Source of the DNA: Tetrahymena thermophila SB210
Lineage: Eukaryota > Ciliophora > Oligohymenophorea > Hymenostomatida > Tetrahymenidae
Assembly: GCF_000189635.1 (NCBI RefSeq)
Contig: NW_002476563.1
Location: forward strand, 372,001-436,000
Reading direction: 5' to 3'
DNA length: 64,000 nt
Shown one piece after another: positions 48,037 to 61,256 of this stretch. A program made the translations under genes and the position numbers. Each line of letters starts with the position of its first letter. Positions within the stretch are counted from its first letter, which is position 1. The notes below the pieces were generated by a model. That model ran no database searches and had not been told where the DNA came from. It was given only the letters and a program-made list of their open reading frames with translations.

Positions 48037-49999
48037 ATGGAATAATAAAAAGAAACATTAGGAGAAACTAATGTAGGAATTACTGCCTTTTTAACCTAAG
48101 GTAAACCTTTCAAGGGCATTGTTAAGTATAGAATTTAAGATTTTATTGTAAATGAGGTGACTTAAGAAAAAGAGACACTTTATCCTTCTGAGAAGACAAT
48201 ATTTTAGAAATAAAATAATTAGAAGAAAGATTAAAGCAATTAAGAGGCTCCTCAAGAAGAAAAAAAATCAGAATATGAAATTTCTGATGAGCTTTCCTAG
48301 AAGATAAAAGAAATATTCGGGTAGGAAAAAGGAGAAAAGATGATAAAGTTTTATAATGATTTAGAAGCAGGCTTGAAGGCTAAAGAAAACGAATTTAGTA
48401 TTTTAATAGACTGCCCAGATGAAAAGGAGGAGAGACTCAAAATTCATTAATTTGTGAGAGAGGAGCTAATTCATATGGACTCATCCACTGAGGGAGATAA
48501 TGCAAAAAAGTCTATTAAAGTATTTTTTACAAAAAACAAAGCAAAAAGAGGTAAAATTGACCAAAAGGTTTACCATTGCGTTTTATTTAAAAATGGCATA
48601 GATAACTTTACTGCCATTCAAAACATCAGCAAATATCTGAGATTACCTCCAAAGAATATTAACGCTGCTGGTATTAAAGACAAAAGAGGAATCACTACTC
48701 AACTTATAAGTATTGCTATGAGTAACACATCAGCTGAGATACTCAATCAAAGATTCCAAAATTCAAGATGGAACAATATGAAGGTCTAAAATGTTAAAGA
48801 TGCTACTTCTCAACTTAGAACTGGTGATTTGTACGGAAATAGATTTTCATTAGCAATTAGACTGGTTTCGTACGAAGAATAAGAAGTCATAAAAGCAGTT
48901 GAAGACCTTAAAAAATTAGGGTTTATCAATTATTTTGGTATGTAACGTTTTGGCACAAATAATAGCATTCATACTCACGAAATAGGTAAAAATATTAACA
49001 CTATAAAAAAAATTAAATTACTCAAACAAAAATATAATAAAATTTTTAATTTATGGGTGATTTTTAGCAATTTTTATTTTTTAATTAGGTTTACTCATCC
49101 TAAAAAGACAGTGGGAATAAGTTTTTGATTCAATAGTCGGATAAGAAACAAATGATAAAAGAGTAAATGAAGCTAAAAAAGCTTTCTTAAAGGATAAAAC
49201 TTAAATTAGAGATGCTTTGAGAGACATTCCCTTTAAATACAAAATAGAAAGAACATTGTTGTAAGGTTACGAAAGAGTAGGTATGAAAAATAATTTCCTA
49301 TAAGCCATTTGCTTTTTAAACAGGAGCACTAGAAATCTTTATTGTCACGCTTATTAGAGCTATATATGGAATCTACTTGCTTCTTATAGAATTCAGACAT
49401 TAGGTAACTAGCTTGTTAAGGGGGATATAGTAGCAAAAAAGAGAGAGAATTTTTTGATAGATGTTGAAGCTGAAGTCGAAGAAGAAAATGGCTAAGAGGA
49501 AGAGTAAGAAGAAGAATCTAAATATTAAAGCATTGGTGATTATGAAATTGAAGTGATAGACGACTCAAATATTGATAAATATACTCTCTATGATGTTCTA
49601 ATTCCTATTATAGGAGGAAAACTCAAAATACCTGAAAATTTTAATTTAAATGCTTACCTCACCTCAATTTTAGAAAAAGATGGTCTTGATTAACAATTGT
49701 TTGAAAAAATCTAAAAGGAATTTTTTGTAGAAGGAGGTTATAGATTTTTAATATGTTAAGCTGAAGACGTTTAATATTCCATTAATAAATACAATGAGAA
49801 AAACTAGGACATTCTCACTCCTTACTACAACGTTTAGCAAGATCACTCAGAAGAAAATGGTAAATATAGTGCCCTTTGTTTAAAGTTTACTCTTGCGAAA
49901 GGTTCATATGCAACTATGCTAATCAGAGAATTAACGAAAATGCCTTCTGATTTTGACACCTAAATGGGTTTAAATAAAGAGTACTAACAATTAGAATGA
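48037..49999 (+). CDS. PUS7: TruD/PUS7 family tRNA-mRNA pseudouridine synthase
   Basis: Two exons (48037-48985 and 49089-49999) join to 619 aa. The protein isomerises uridine to pseudouridine, in PUS7 at U13 of tRNAs and other RNAs. Family motifs are in order: an N-terminal KYRIQDFIVNEV segment; AAGIKDKRGITTQLIS with the catalytic Asp at residue 215; GNRFSLAIRLV; INYFGMQRFGTN, where the intron follows; LLQGYERVGM; NRSTRNLYCHAYQSYIWN; and KFTLAKGSYATMLIREL near the C-terminus. An acidic insertion (EVEEENGQEEEQEEE) lies in the TRUD domain, a common place for insertions in eukaryotic PUS7. The intron (48986-49088) is in phase 1 and is kept in the pseudogene copy. The length fits eukaryotic PUS7, and all expected motifs are present. 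Confidence 0.95.
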
Positions 50000-51635
50000 T
50001 TAAAAAATAATTTTTTCATGTGATTTTTCATGATATATATTTTTATTTTTTTAAAAAGGATATAATTTAATTAAATAAATTAGCTATACTTCATAATTAT
50101 ATAATAGTTAGATATTAATGGATAATTGAATTTGAAGTAATTCAAGCAGTTATATAATTTTTAAATTATTTTCAAAAATTAACTAGGAATAATAATAAAT
50201 ATTCTAATTCTTTTTTGCACTTCAAATTTAGCTTACTTTCTTAAACTTTGTGCTTTAGTTTTTTATTTTATCTTCAAAAAAGCAGTAATTAACTCTAAAA
50301 AAACCACAATTTTTAAAAAATTTTATTTCAGTTATTAAGAGAGAAAGTTAGAAATAATAAATTAAAAATTAATTCATTCATTTTTAGAAAATAAAGAATG
50401 TAAATTAGTTTATATTTTTATGACAAATATATTTTATTCTCATCCAATATTAAAAAAAACTATTTTTCTTAAAACATTAGTAGTAGAAGAAAATAAAAAT
50501 TTTATCTAATATAAGTAATTATATACTTTATTATTAATCTAGTATTTATGCATATTAAACTTAGTGAAATTGATGTTTATAAGATTTCTTTCTATTAATA
50601 ATACTGTTTCTTAACAAAAATAAAAATTAAAAAATTAATAAAATTGGGGTAAATAATTTATTTTATTAAAAAAAATAAATTTATGAAGTGACTTTAATAT
50701 TAAATTGCTTTCTTATTTTTAAAAAGAATTTCAAAATTTATTTATCACTATAACCTAAAAATATAAATATTTAATTCAGTGAATCTAACAAAGAATTTTC
50801 AAAAAATAAATGATTATTTTAAAAATTAAAGAATTTTAGAATTAAAATTCTTTCACTTTATACAAAACACCACAGAGAATTAGTTAAAAACCTAGATTGT
50901 AAAAAAATTAAACATCTTTTTATAAATAAAATAATTTTTGTCAAAAATATTAAAACATTCATTTTAAGGAGGTCTTGTTCATAAAATAAACTCATACTAA
51001 CATATTAATTCAGTAAAGTATATCATGCATAAATTAAAATCCTATGTCAATTATACTAATCAAATAAATTTTCTATGAACTCAAATATAAACCAAATATA
51101 TGATTTCACTAAAAGTTAGTTTATATATTAATCATAATTTCTTTTTTCATTAATATAAAGAATCTTTTTTGTTTATTAAATATTCTGATTAAATTAAGAG
51201 TAGTAAATATTTTTTTATTTCATAATTTTAAAAGGAATCTTTTAGTACTAAGCATAAAAAGTAAAAAATAATTAAAAAAGTGATTTTACACCAAAAAAAA
51301 TTGAGTGTTATCTATTTATTGTTTGTAATTAGAAACAAAAGAATAGATAGAACAGCCCAAATCTAATTAACTATAAAGTAAATGCATGAATTTTCCTGTT
51401 TATTGTATTAAGGATAATAATCAGAGTGTCTTGATTTTATTAATTAATATAATATAATTATAAATGAAGATAATAAAATAAAATTTTTGTTTAGATTAAC
51501 AAATTACTTTAAAGTTTTTTTAGTTATTTAAAAAACCATAATTAAAAATAATGCAAAAAATAAGAATAAAAAACTAAAAGTAAACACAAATTCTTTATCA
51601 AGCAAATACATTTGAAATTATACTATCTAAAAATA
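50000..51635. other. Intergenic region within the duplicated unit
   Basis: AT-rich DNA with no gene that I can support. It is conserved in outline with 59483-61256, with many substitutions and indels. The best-conserved short blocks are near 50964-51080 (AGGAGGTCTT, TTCAGTAAAGT, ATACTAATCAAATAAATTTT) and 51590-51635. Confidence 0.6.
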
Positions 51636-54600
51636 ATGAAAAAAATAGGAAAACAAATTCTAAAAGTCTTTTTTGTCTTACTTTATATAAAGACTTTTGT
51701 TAAATGTGCATTATCTTATCAGTAGCAAAAAAATCTAATGAACAAATAAGTATATTCATCACTTCAAGTTGTTCAAGTTGACATAGATAATATATGCTAA
51801 CTTAAAACGTTAAAATATATAATAACTCTACAATAACCATACTAGGATTACTTCTTTGCACACAGCAATAAATGCGGTTTAATACTTTTATAACTTTAAA
51901 TATCTACAGGAGACTATAAGCTCATTTAAAGTTATCCTATTATAAAGGATGTTTCAGCAATAGCTTACAATTATGCTCTAAATACATTATGGGTAGCTGA
52001 TTACTCCTATAAAATAACTATTTATGACGCTTCTAATCCATAATAGCTTTAAGCTTTGAATCAGATAACTTCATTTAATTTATCAACTTAGGCCATCTAC
52101 TTCAGTTCGGATAACAAACAGGTCTACTTTCTTTAATCATAAGGGAATATTCAAATTTATTTGATGTAGAACTTAGTTTTTATCTAAAAGTTTATCAACG
52201 CTAATAATCCAGCTTCAATCCTTGTTTTGCCTCAGTAAAACCTTTTAATTTTAGGAGGATATAATTTATACTTCTACTAAATCTAGAATAGCAGTTATGA
52301 TCCCACCTAACCTTATTAGCTTGGTAATTCCTAATAAATTATTACAGGAGACAATACACCTAAAATGTACTTTGTTGATAATAAATATCTATTTACTTGG
52401 TCCACATTTACAGGATTAAACCATTACGACATTTCTGGTTGCATTAAAACATAAATATGTGATAATACATCAGTTATCATGATAGCAACCCAAAAGTAGC
52501 TCATCTTAGGATTTTAAAATATCTATTTGACTAAGGACACAAATTACTTCATCGTTTTCTACAATTTTTATGGAATCTACATTTATGATGTCAGTTAAAG
52601 ATCAGGATTTACTCAATACTATAGTATTTAGCTTACAGGATAAAACACTGCTATGGGAATAAGTTAAGATGAAAAATATATTATCCTAACTTTAGATAAT
52701 TCATTGAATGTCTATAGGTAAATCCCTTCAAACCTAAATATTTAAGCTCCAAATATTCTCAATACACATTAAAATACCTTATTTAATCAACATGTTTAGT
52801 CTATAAAAACATTTTGGCACTGCACTATAGACGATAATCTTAATATGGCTATTACTAATGGAGCTAACGGTGCTTGGCTGATGAATATTAATCCTATCAA
52901 CTATAGTATTAATATAGTATAGCACTTAACTTACCAATTTTCAAATAATATCTTAGATGAAGCTCGCTTCTTGTCAGGACTTAAGTATATTGCTCTTTCT
53001 CCAGGCTACTTGATATATTTCTATTCAAGATCTGCAGATCTTTCACAGTTAACACAGCTTTCTATTTACACACCACCAATGAATAATGCTCATATAGGAT
53101 GCATAAGATAATCAAAAGATGGAAAAACTTTGTTTGTTGCTGGAGGCTAAGCAGGCTTAATAGTGATAGATATTTCTGACATTAATAATCCTAAACATAT
53201 TTCTGCAGTTTATTATACTTTCCCTTAAGCTCCAAGCTGCTAAAGTAAAGGAATTTCGATATCAAATGATGAAAAATATCTTTATATGACATATAGATAT
53301 TTAGGTGTTGTAATCTATGACATTTCAGATTTCCACAATCCTAAATAAGTAAATGTTGTTTACACTTTGGGTGGAGAAGACGTCTTTCTTACTGATGACA
53401 ATTTAAATATGGTAGTTGTTGATACAATTTATGGGCTTTCTTTCTGGTCACTTGAACCAGATAGAACTCAACCAATAAAATAAGCATCTCTAATGACTTA
53501 AGGATAAGCAGTACACATGAGATTTCTTTAAAACTATAGCTTTATTTTAACAACTTCTATATACAAAGGATAGCTTTTCTTGATAGACTACAGAGACAGA
53601 ACTAATCCGTAGCTCATTCAATCATACTAGTATTAAGGAGTGGAGAATAACTCAGCTGATGTGTGTATTTCACCAGACGAATCATTTTCTATGATGATAT
53701 TCCCTAATGGAGTAGTTTATGTACCTCTAAGAAATCCAGTCGTATTCCATACAGATATTATTTGGTTGCAAGAAACACCAAACTCTTCAACGAATAAATA
53801 AATCTTAATGAATCCAGTAGATTTTAGCTCACAAGCCCAAAATTTATAAGTTGGTATGAAAGTTATACTTAAACTAAGTCAGCTTTATTCAGTAAATACC
53901 GTAGCCTTGGTAAATGCTTTTTACTATGAAAACTAAGTGATGAACACACTACCTACTTGGGTTACTATCTCCTAGAATTCCTTAAGCGTATAGGTTTCAG
54001 TTGATAAAGCTGCTATTGACTAATCATTAATTTAATCCTAGGTAAAAAAATAAGGTAAGGGAGATGGAATATCTTCTTAAGTTGTTATACAAAATAAACT
54101 CTTTTTTTTCTAGCTTTCAGAAAGAGTTTCAGTTACTGATTTTGTGCAGTCCTAAATAGGAATTACAAGCGCACTCTCTACTTAGATATATAATGATTGC
54201 ACGATTTATTAAATAATACTTGACTCTGGTTTTGTAAATCCAAACTACTCTGATAATTAAATTTAAGCTTTTTTAACTTCTTCAGTTTATACACCACAAA
54301 TCATGGAATAAATAAAGTACATTCTTCGCCAAAAATTAACTAACTATCCTGTTCAATTCAATATTCAAAATTCTCTTTTTATAGACATTTACTCTCAGGT
54401 AAAAGTTATCACTTCTTACTCTTCATCAGTTGTTGTTTACTTTTTTGTCAACTCTACTGTAGCATAGTTTGTGAATAAAAACTACCCCGCAGTCTTAACT
54501 TCTTTTTCTTCTAACTTCGACTAAATTTAAATACAAGGAGGTATTGATTCTGTTAACTCTGTCCTTCTAAATGGTGTCAAAATTTCAAATTTAACAGATC

Positions 54601-56762
54601 CATCTAAAATCTAAATAAAAATATAAGTCAGTGATGGAGTTAATTATGATATATACAAACAATTTGAATGTGGAGATACTCAAATAATTACTCTAAATAG
54701 TCAGACATATAAAAATCCGAATCTTAGCTTATAAGATGATTTTAATCATAAATTTTCATAAGCCAGTGTTCAGATTTTAACTAAATTTGATTATTAAATC
54801 AGCTCTGAAGTCTTTCTTAATAAAGATGTCTCTAATTTAATTTTAACAGCATTTATTTTGAGCAATAAAGGCACATACACTCCTTTGAATAATTAATTTT
54901 GGCTCTCTTATGATTAAAATTAAAAAGTTTTCTCAGGAACTCCTTCATCAAGCGAATATAATACAGTTATTAGACTCAAAGTTGTTGCTACAGATGGATA
55001 TACAACAGCAGAAGATTTTTTAGAAATTCATATTAACGCTATACCTCTTTCTTATGTTCTGACTATTTTATTTTAAGTTTTAGGTCCTACTCTAGGTCTT
55101 TTAGGTTTGTGGAGATACAGCTCTACTTTTTATAATATAATCAATAAAAGTAAACATGAAACTTCTTTGATTACGGTTAATGCTGGAGAGTAGATTATTT
55201 TACAGATTCCACTAATAAAAGATGAAATGTAAATCGCTAGAGACATCTGGGGTAAATTCTACAAGTAATTATCTAAAGATAGTTTTATATTAGCACTAAC
55301 CAAATCAAAAGAAACGTATTCAAAAAATAAAATGCATCAAAATATTCAAAAAAAAATTGTAAAAAATTAACAAAATTTTATTAAATCTATTCAATCTGAC
55401 TATTTCTTAAAAGTTAACTAAAGTTAAGAATAACAATCTCCATAGAGAAGTAATCCTTTGAGCCCAATCAAGCTTTGCAATGACGAAAATGAAAGTTAAT
55501 TTTAAAACAACTCTCCAACTCATTTACATGAGCTAACTTCTTAAGGCCTCAAAAACAAATTTAAATTTCCACAACTAAACAATGATAAAAATATCGAAAA
55601 TTCATCTTAAGTATCTTAATTTTAGACAATAGTTAGTGCATCTAAAGCTAATAAAATTTAAAGATAAGTCACCAAACTTGAAAAAAAACAAGTGAAAATG
55701 TCAATAATGATATCATAAAAATATAAGTAAGAAGAGCCCAAATAAGCTGAGGATTAATCAAATAACAGCTATTTTACTTAATCTGGATACCTGAATAAAT
55801 AATACATACTAGACTAAGTAAGAATATTTTTAACAACTTAAAAAAAAATTAAAAATAAAGAATTTGTTATCAATCAACTTAAAGATTCTAATAGTAAATT
55901 ATCTTACTGTATCTTTGGTCTTGCATCAGTTTAATTTGCTGAATTTGATGAATCAACTAAAAGAATTATTGAGTTTCTTAAAAGTGTTGCAAGCTAAAGT
56001 TTCTCCAGTCAAGAATGGTATAAGCAATATGTTTTTGTATAACCTTGTATTGAATTAATACAGACATAACCTTTTCCTACCATTTAAATAAATGAATAAG
56101 CATTAAATGAAACTCTGAAGATATTTAACTATGAAGAAATAAATTAAACTTAAAAAACTAATTCTAACTTATTCTTCTCAATTTTTAGACCACTTATTGA
56201 AGATTACTTGATTGCAAGCTGTTATGGTTTTACCTTTGATACCTTTTACTTTATTCCTCACCCTATTGGAGAATGTCTTCAAATGAAAGCTCACTCTCTA
56301 AAGTGTATCGAAGGATACGTTCCAGTAACTGATTCTTCTTGTATGAATTTAAGAAAATGCTTAGGGCTTGACTATGTTTAAAAAGAATTTATTGAAAACT
56401 AAAAACTGAACTCTTGGGTTTAGATGATTGACATTTCTAATAATGTCATACTACTTAAAGGGGTCCCTTTAAACAAAGACGTTGGAAGATATTTATTCAA
56501 AATAAATGATTTCAATGGTTACACAATAAAAAGAATAAATATTGAAGTTAATTACAATAAATAATTAGCTTCCTAATTTAAAAAGAATGAATTAACATAG
56601 AAATCTACTGTTTTTCCAGAAGCAGATTAAAATATTGAAGAGGGTTATGCATAAGATGAAGTGCAAATGATGGTTTCTCAGTATTGTAATTTTACTAAAA
56701 AGAATTCATAGAATTTGAATGATATTTACTAAACAAGTTAAAAAGACGAGCTACTTGAATGA
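51636..56762 (+). CDS. Large secreted/membrane LVIVD-type beta-propeller protein, copy 1
   Basis: A single intronless frame of 1708 aa from ATG 51636 to TGA 56760-56762. A signal peptide (KKIGKQILKVFFVLLYIK) leads into an extracellular part. Residues ~40-720 contain repeats of the LVIVD/propeller type: LWVADYSYKITIYDASNPQQ, LFVAGGQAGLIVIDISDINN near 507, and YLGVVIYDISDFHNPKQ. Residues ~730-1130 look like beta-sandwich (cadherin/dystroglycan-like) domains. A membrane segment lies at about 1136-1160 (SYVLTILFQVLGPTLGLLG), followed by about 550 cytoplasmic residues, Gln/Lys-rich, with a Cys-containing globular part (IEDYLIASCYGFTFDTFYF). Large single-pass proteins of this layout are numerous in ciliates; adhesion or surface roles are guesses. 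No enzyme motif is seen. Confidence 0.85.
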
Positions 56763-57585
56763 AATAAAAGTGTATTAATATTATTTTAATATATATTTTA
56801 CATTACTAATTTGTTTTTGCTATAAAGTAGATTATTAATTTTTCTTTTAATTTTATCATAATAACTTTTTTTAATGATTTTTTAATTTAATTTTGCAATA
56901 TTAAATTCAAATTTCTAATTAAAAATAATTTTTTATTAGAGAAGTTACAATTGGAGGATTTTTAGACCAGTAGGCAGAAAAAACGTCTCTGCCTACTATT
57001 TTTTCGCCTTCCAAGTATTTTCCTTGGAGGGCTACTTTTTTAGACTTTTTTAAAAACATTTTTAACAAATTTTAATTATAAATTATGTTTCAGTACTTTT
57101 TTACTGAATAATTTTTATTTTTTAACCCTTATAAAGTAAAAAATTTTTAAATTCTGAAATGAACTAAATTGAAAATAATATGAATTTACTTGATTTAAAA
57201 ATATTTTATTGAATTTGCTTGAAAATTATTTTTTAAATAAATACAGAAGAATGAGTTTCTTGAATGTAAAAAAAATTATAAAAAATTTATTTCAAAAATT
57301 TTGTTTACACCACATATTTCCCTTTATATTAACCTTAATTAATTTTATAATTTATGTAAATAAATAATAAAAATGATTTGTGTCTAAAGATACTTTAAAT
57401 TCTACTATTTTTATTTTAATACTATCAATTTCTAAGTATTTAAGATTAAAAAATATTAAACAAAATTGAATATTTATGGGTAATATCAAGATTTAACTTA
57501 AAATTTTGTTTTACAATTAACACTCTCAAAAATATTAAATAAAAAACAAATTAGTAATAAGGTTAGGAGATAGCATATAATTTAA
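56763..57585. other. Junction between duplicated units
   Basis: The first half, to about 57330, has no partner in the window and holds the double hairpin at 56951-57055. The second half is the duplicated upstream region of the PUS7 pseudogene, matching 47774-48036. Confidence 0.6.
56951..57055 (+). ncRNA. Candidate double-hairpin RNA element
   Basis: Two strong stems stand in otherwise very AT-rich DNA. Stem 1 pairs AGTAGGCAGA (56969-56978) with TCTGCCTACT (56988-56997), ten Watson-Crick pairs and a nine-base loop. Stem 2 pairs GCCTTCCAAG (57006-57015) with CTTGGAGGGC (57023-57032), ten pairs with one G-T and a seven-base loop. Each is followed by a T-run (57000-57004; 57035-57040 and 57046-57051). 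TTGGAGG and TTTTTTAGAC occur both before stem 1 (56951-56965) and after stem 2, so the element has a direct-repeat frame. The class is unknown: it could be a small pol III transcript, a 3' UTR structure of the propeller gene, or a mobile-element remnant. Confidence 0.4.
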
Positions 57586-59482
57586 ATGAATTAATAGAAA
57601 GCTACATAAGGAGAAACTAATGTAGGTAATAATGTCTTTTTAACCTAAGGCAAACTTTTTATAGGCATTGCTAATTATAGAATTAAAGATTTTATTATAA
57701 ACGAGGATATTTAAGATAAAGAGACCTTCTGAGAAGACAACATTTTAGAAATAAAATAATTAGAAGAACGAGAAAACAAATTAAATGGCTATTCAAGATG
57801 AAAAAAAATCAAAATATGAAATTTCTGAAGAAATTTCTTAGAAAATAAATGAAATATTTGGGTATGAAAAAGGAGAAAAGATGATAAAGTTTTGCAAAGA
57901 CTTAGAAGCAGGCTTGGAGGCTAAAGAAAACGAATTCAATTTTTAGTAGACTGCCCTAATGAAAAGAGAGAGAGACTCAAGATTCATCAATTTGTGAGAT
58001 AGGAGCTAATCCACATGGATTCTTCCACTGAGGGAGATAATGCAAAAAAGTCTATTAAAGTATTTTTTACAAAAAACAAAGCAAAAAGAGGTAAGATTGA
58101 CCAAAAGGTTTACAATTGCGTTTTATTTAAAAATGGCATAGACAACTTTACTGCAATTCAAAACATCAGTAAATATCTGAGATTACCTCCAAAGAATATT
58201 AATGCTGCTGGTATTAAAGAAAAAAGAGGAATCACTACTCATCTTATCAGTATTGCTATGAGTAATACATCAGCTGAGATACTCAATCAAAGATTCCAAA
58301 ATTCTAGATGGAACAAAATGAAATTCTAAAATGTTAAAGATGCTACTTCTAAACTCAGAGCTGGTGATTTGTACGGAAATAGATTTTCATTAGCAATTAA
58401 ACTGGTTTCTTACGAAGAACAAGAAGTCATAAAAGCAGTTGAAGACCTTAAAAAATTAAGGTTTATCAATTATTTTGGTATGCAACGTTTTGGCACAAAT
58501 AATAGCATTCATACTCACGAAATAGGTAAAAATATAAATGCTATATATAAAAAAATTAAGTCGCTCAAACAAAACAAAAATAAAAGTTTTTAATTTATGG
58601 GTGATTTTTAACAATTTTTATTTTTTAATTAGGTTTACTCATCCTAAAAAGACAGTAGGAATAAGTTTTTGATTCAATAGTTGGATAAGAAACAAACGAT
58701 AAAAGAGTAAATGAAGCTAAAAAAGCTTTCTTAAAGGATAAAACTTAAATTAGAGATGCTTTGAGGGGCATTCCCTTTAAATACAAAATAGAAAGAACAT
58801 TATTGTAAGGTTACGAAAGAGTAGATATGAAAAATAATTTCCTATAAGCCATTTGATTTTTAAACAAGAGCACTAGAAATCTTTATTGTCACGCTTACTA
58901 GAGCTATATATGGAATCTACTTGCTTCTTATAGAATTCAGACAATAGGTAACTAGCTTGTTAATGGGATATAGTAGCAAAAAAGAGAGAGAATTTTTTGA
59001 TAGATGGTGAAGCTGAAGGTGATGATGAAAATGGCTAAGAAGAAGAAGAATCTAAATATTAAAGCATTGGTGATTATGAAATTGAAGTGATAGACGACCC
59101 AAATATTGATAAATATACTCTCTATGACGTTCTTATTCCTATAATAGGAGGAAAACTTAAAGTCCCTGAAAATTTTAATTTAAATGCTTATCTCATTTCA
59201 ATTTTAGAAAAGGATGGTCTTGATTAATAATTGTTTGAATAAGTTTAAAAGAAATTTTATGTAGAAGGAGGTTACAGATTTTTAATATGTTAAGCTGAAG
59301 ACGTTTAATACTCTCGATTAATAAATACAATAAAAAAAACCAGACACTCTTACTCCTTACTACAACCTTTAGCAAGATTAATAAGAAGAAAACGGTAAAT
59401 ATAGTGCAGAGAATTAACGAAAATTTCTTCTGATTTTGACACCTAAATGGGTTTAAATAAAGAGTACTAACACTTAGAATGA
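57586..59482 (+). pseudogene. PUS7 (TruD family) pseudogene
   Basis: This sequence aligns along its whole length with the intact PUS7 at 48037-49999 and even keeps the intron, but cannot encode the enzyme. The breaks are: an 8-base deletion near 57725 that brings TGA 57730-57732 into frame; a 1-base deletion near 57942; an in-frame nonsense change TGC to TGA at 58854-58856; a small insertion near 59312; and a 52-base deletion at about 59407, which removes the C-terminal KGSYATMLIRE region. The catalytic Asp codon (GAC in copy 1) is GAA (Glu) at 58219-58221. The central block 58015-58593 still reads openly and shows few differences, so decay is fairly recent or a fragment is still constrained. 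Confidence 0.92.
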
Positions 59483-61256
59483 TTAAAAAATAATTTTATA
59501 TAGAAATTTTTTATCATAAATATATTTCTGTATTTTTTAAAAAAAGAAATAATTAAATTTAAAAAATTAGTTCTACTTCACAGTTTATTATAATACTTAG
59601 ATAATAATAATTCTTTATAGTATGTGTTAACACTAAGTTTAAATAGAATTTGTAACAATTTAAAAAATTATACAATTTTAAAATTATTTTTTGAAAAAAG
59701 GAATAATTATAAATATTTTAACTCTTTTTGAACTCAGAATTTAGTATAATTTGTTAACCTTTGTGCTTTTATTATTGTTACATTTTATTCTATCTGAAAA
59801 AAAACAGAAATAAAAAGCTAAAAAATCCTCAAAATTAAAAAAATTTTATTTAAATAAAGCAATAAAGCAAAAACTACTTTATTTTTAGGAAATAAAGAAG
59901 GTAAATTAACTAATATATTAATGATTAATATGATTTATTCTTTGCTTTTAAGAATAATACTATAATACTTAAAACGTCAATAGATGAAAATAGAAATAAT
60001 AAAGAAATTAAGTATTAAATAATTCCTGTTTGATTTATTCTTATTACCCCAAGATTTTTATAGCATGTTATTAAATATAAGAAAGTATATACTTTACATA
60101 TTCATTTAGCAACGAATTTGATGTTTAAAAGATTATTTTTTTAGTTTTTATTAATCCTCTTGAATGATAAGAAAAATTAAAAAAATAAAAATTAAAAAAA
60201 TATGTAAAATTGGGGTAAATAATGATCCTGTTATTGAAATAAGAAATTTTATTAAACCACTTGAGTTTTTTATTACTTTCTTATCTTTTTAGAAGAATTT
60301 CAAAAAATAAATAAAATCACAATAATCTAAAAATAGAAAAATATTTATTTGATTTTGAGTGGACCAAATAATATCTTCATAAAATAAATGATTATTTAAA
60401 AAATTGAGTTTTTTAAGAGCTTTACAATTATAACTCTTTCACTTTTTATAAAATGCAGAGAGTTAGTTAAAAATCTAGAATATAGAAGAATTAAGCATCA
60501 TTTTGCAAACAAAATTTAATTCTTGCCAATAAAATAATAATTGATTTTTAGGAGGTCTTCTTTATATAATTAATTCATACTAGTTTTTTAATTCAGTAAA
60601 GTGTATATCATTTATAAATAGTTAAAACCATATGTCAATCATACTAATCAAATAAATTTTCTACAATGTCAAATATTAAACGAAATATATGATTTCAAAA
60701 AAATATAATTTATATATTGAACATAATTTCTTTTTTCATTTTATGAAAGTATCTCTTTTGTTTACTTCATCAAGATTGATTTTAGTTTGTTAACAAATTT
60801 AAGAGTATTAAGTATTTTTTTTAAATTTAAAATGAATTTTTTGTACCAATAATATAAAATAAAATAATAAGAAAATTGAAAAAGTGATGTTACACTAAAA
60901 AAAATTTGAGTTTTATCTATTTACTGTTTATGATTTGAAATTAAAAAAGATCAGCCCAAATCTTATTAAATATAAACTAATTGAATGAATTTTCCAGTTT
61001 ATTCTACAAAGAATTATATTAACTATGTCTTATTTTATTATTTGACATCATTACAATAGAGGATAACTTTGCTAATGAAATAAAATTTTTCTACATTAAA
61101 TAAAATTTTGCTCTTTTTAATAATTTACTTTAAAATTTTTCAAGTTAATTAAAAAGCCACAATTAAAAATAATGCAAAAAATAACATTAAAAAGTTAAAC
61201 TAAATACAAATTCTTTATAAAATAAATAAATTTGAAATAATACTTTCAAAAAAAAG
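59483..61256. other. Intergenic region within the second duplicated unit
   Basis: This is diverged non-coding DNA corresponding to 50000-51635, with conserved short blocks near 60548-60690. No gene is seen. Confidence 0.6.

Larger units (their letters stand above)
47774..57330. repeat. Tandem duplication unit 1 (PUS7 plus propeller gene)
   Basis: This unit matches 57335-64000 over coding and non-coding DNA. Start codons of the corresponding genes are offset by 9549 (48037 and 57586) and 9621 (51636 and 61257) bases. Intergenic DNA is also recognisably duplicated, for example around 51010-51110 and 60595-60700. The right edge is approximate because the material after 56762 is not seen again in the window. 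Confidence 0.85.
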
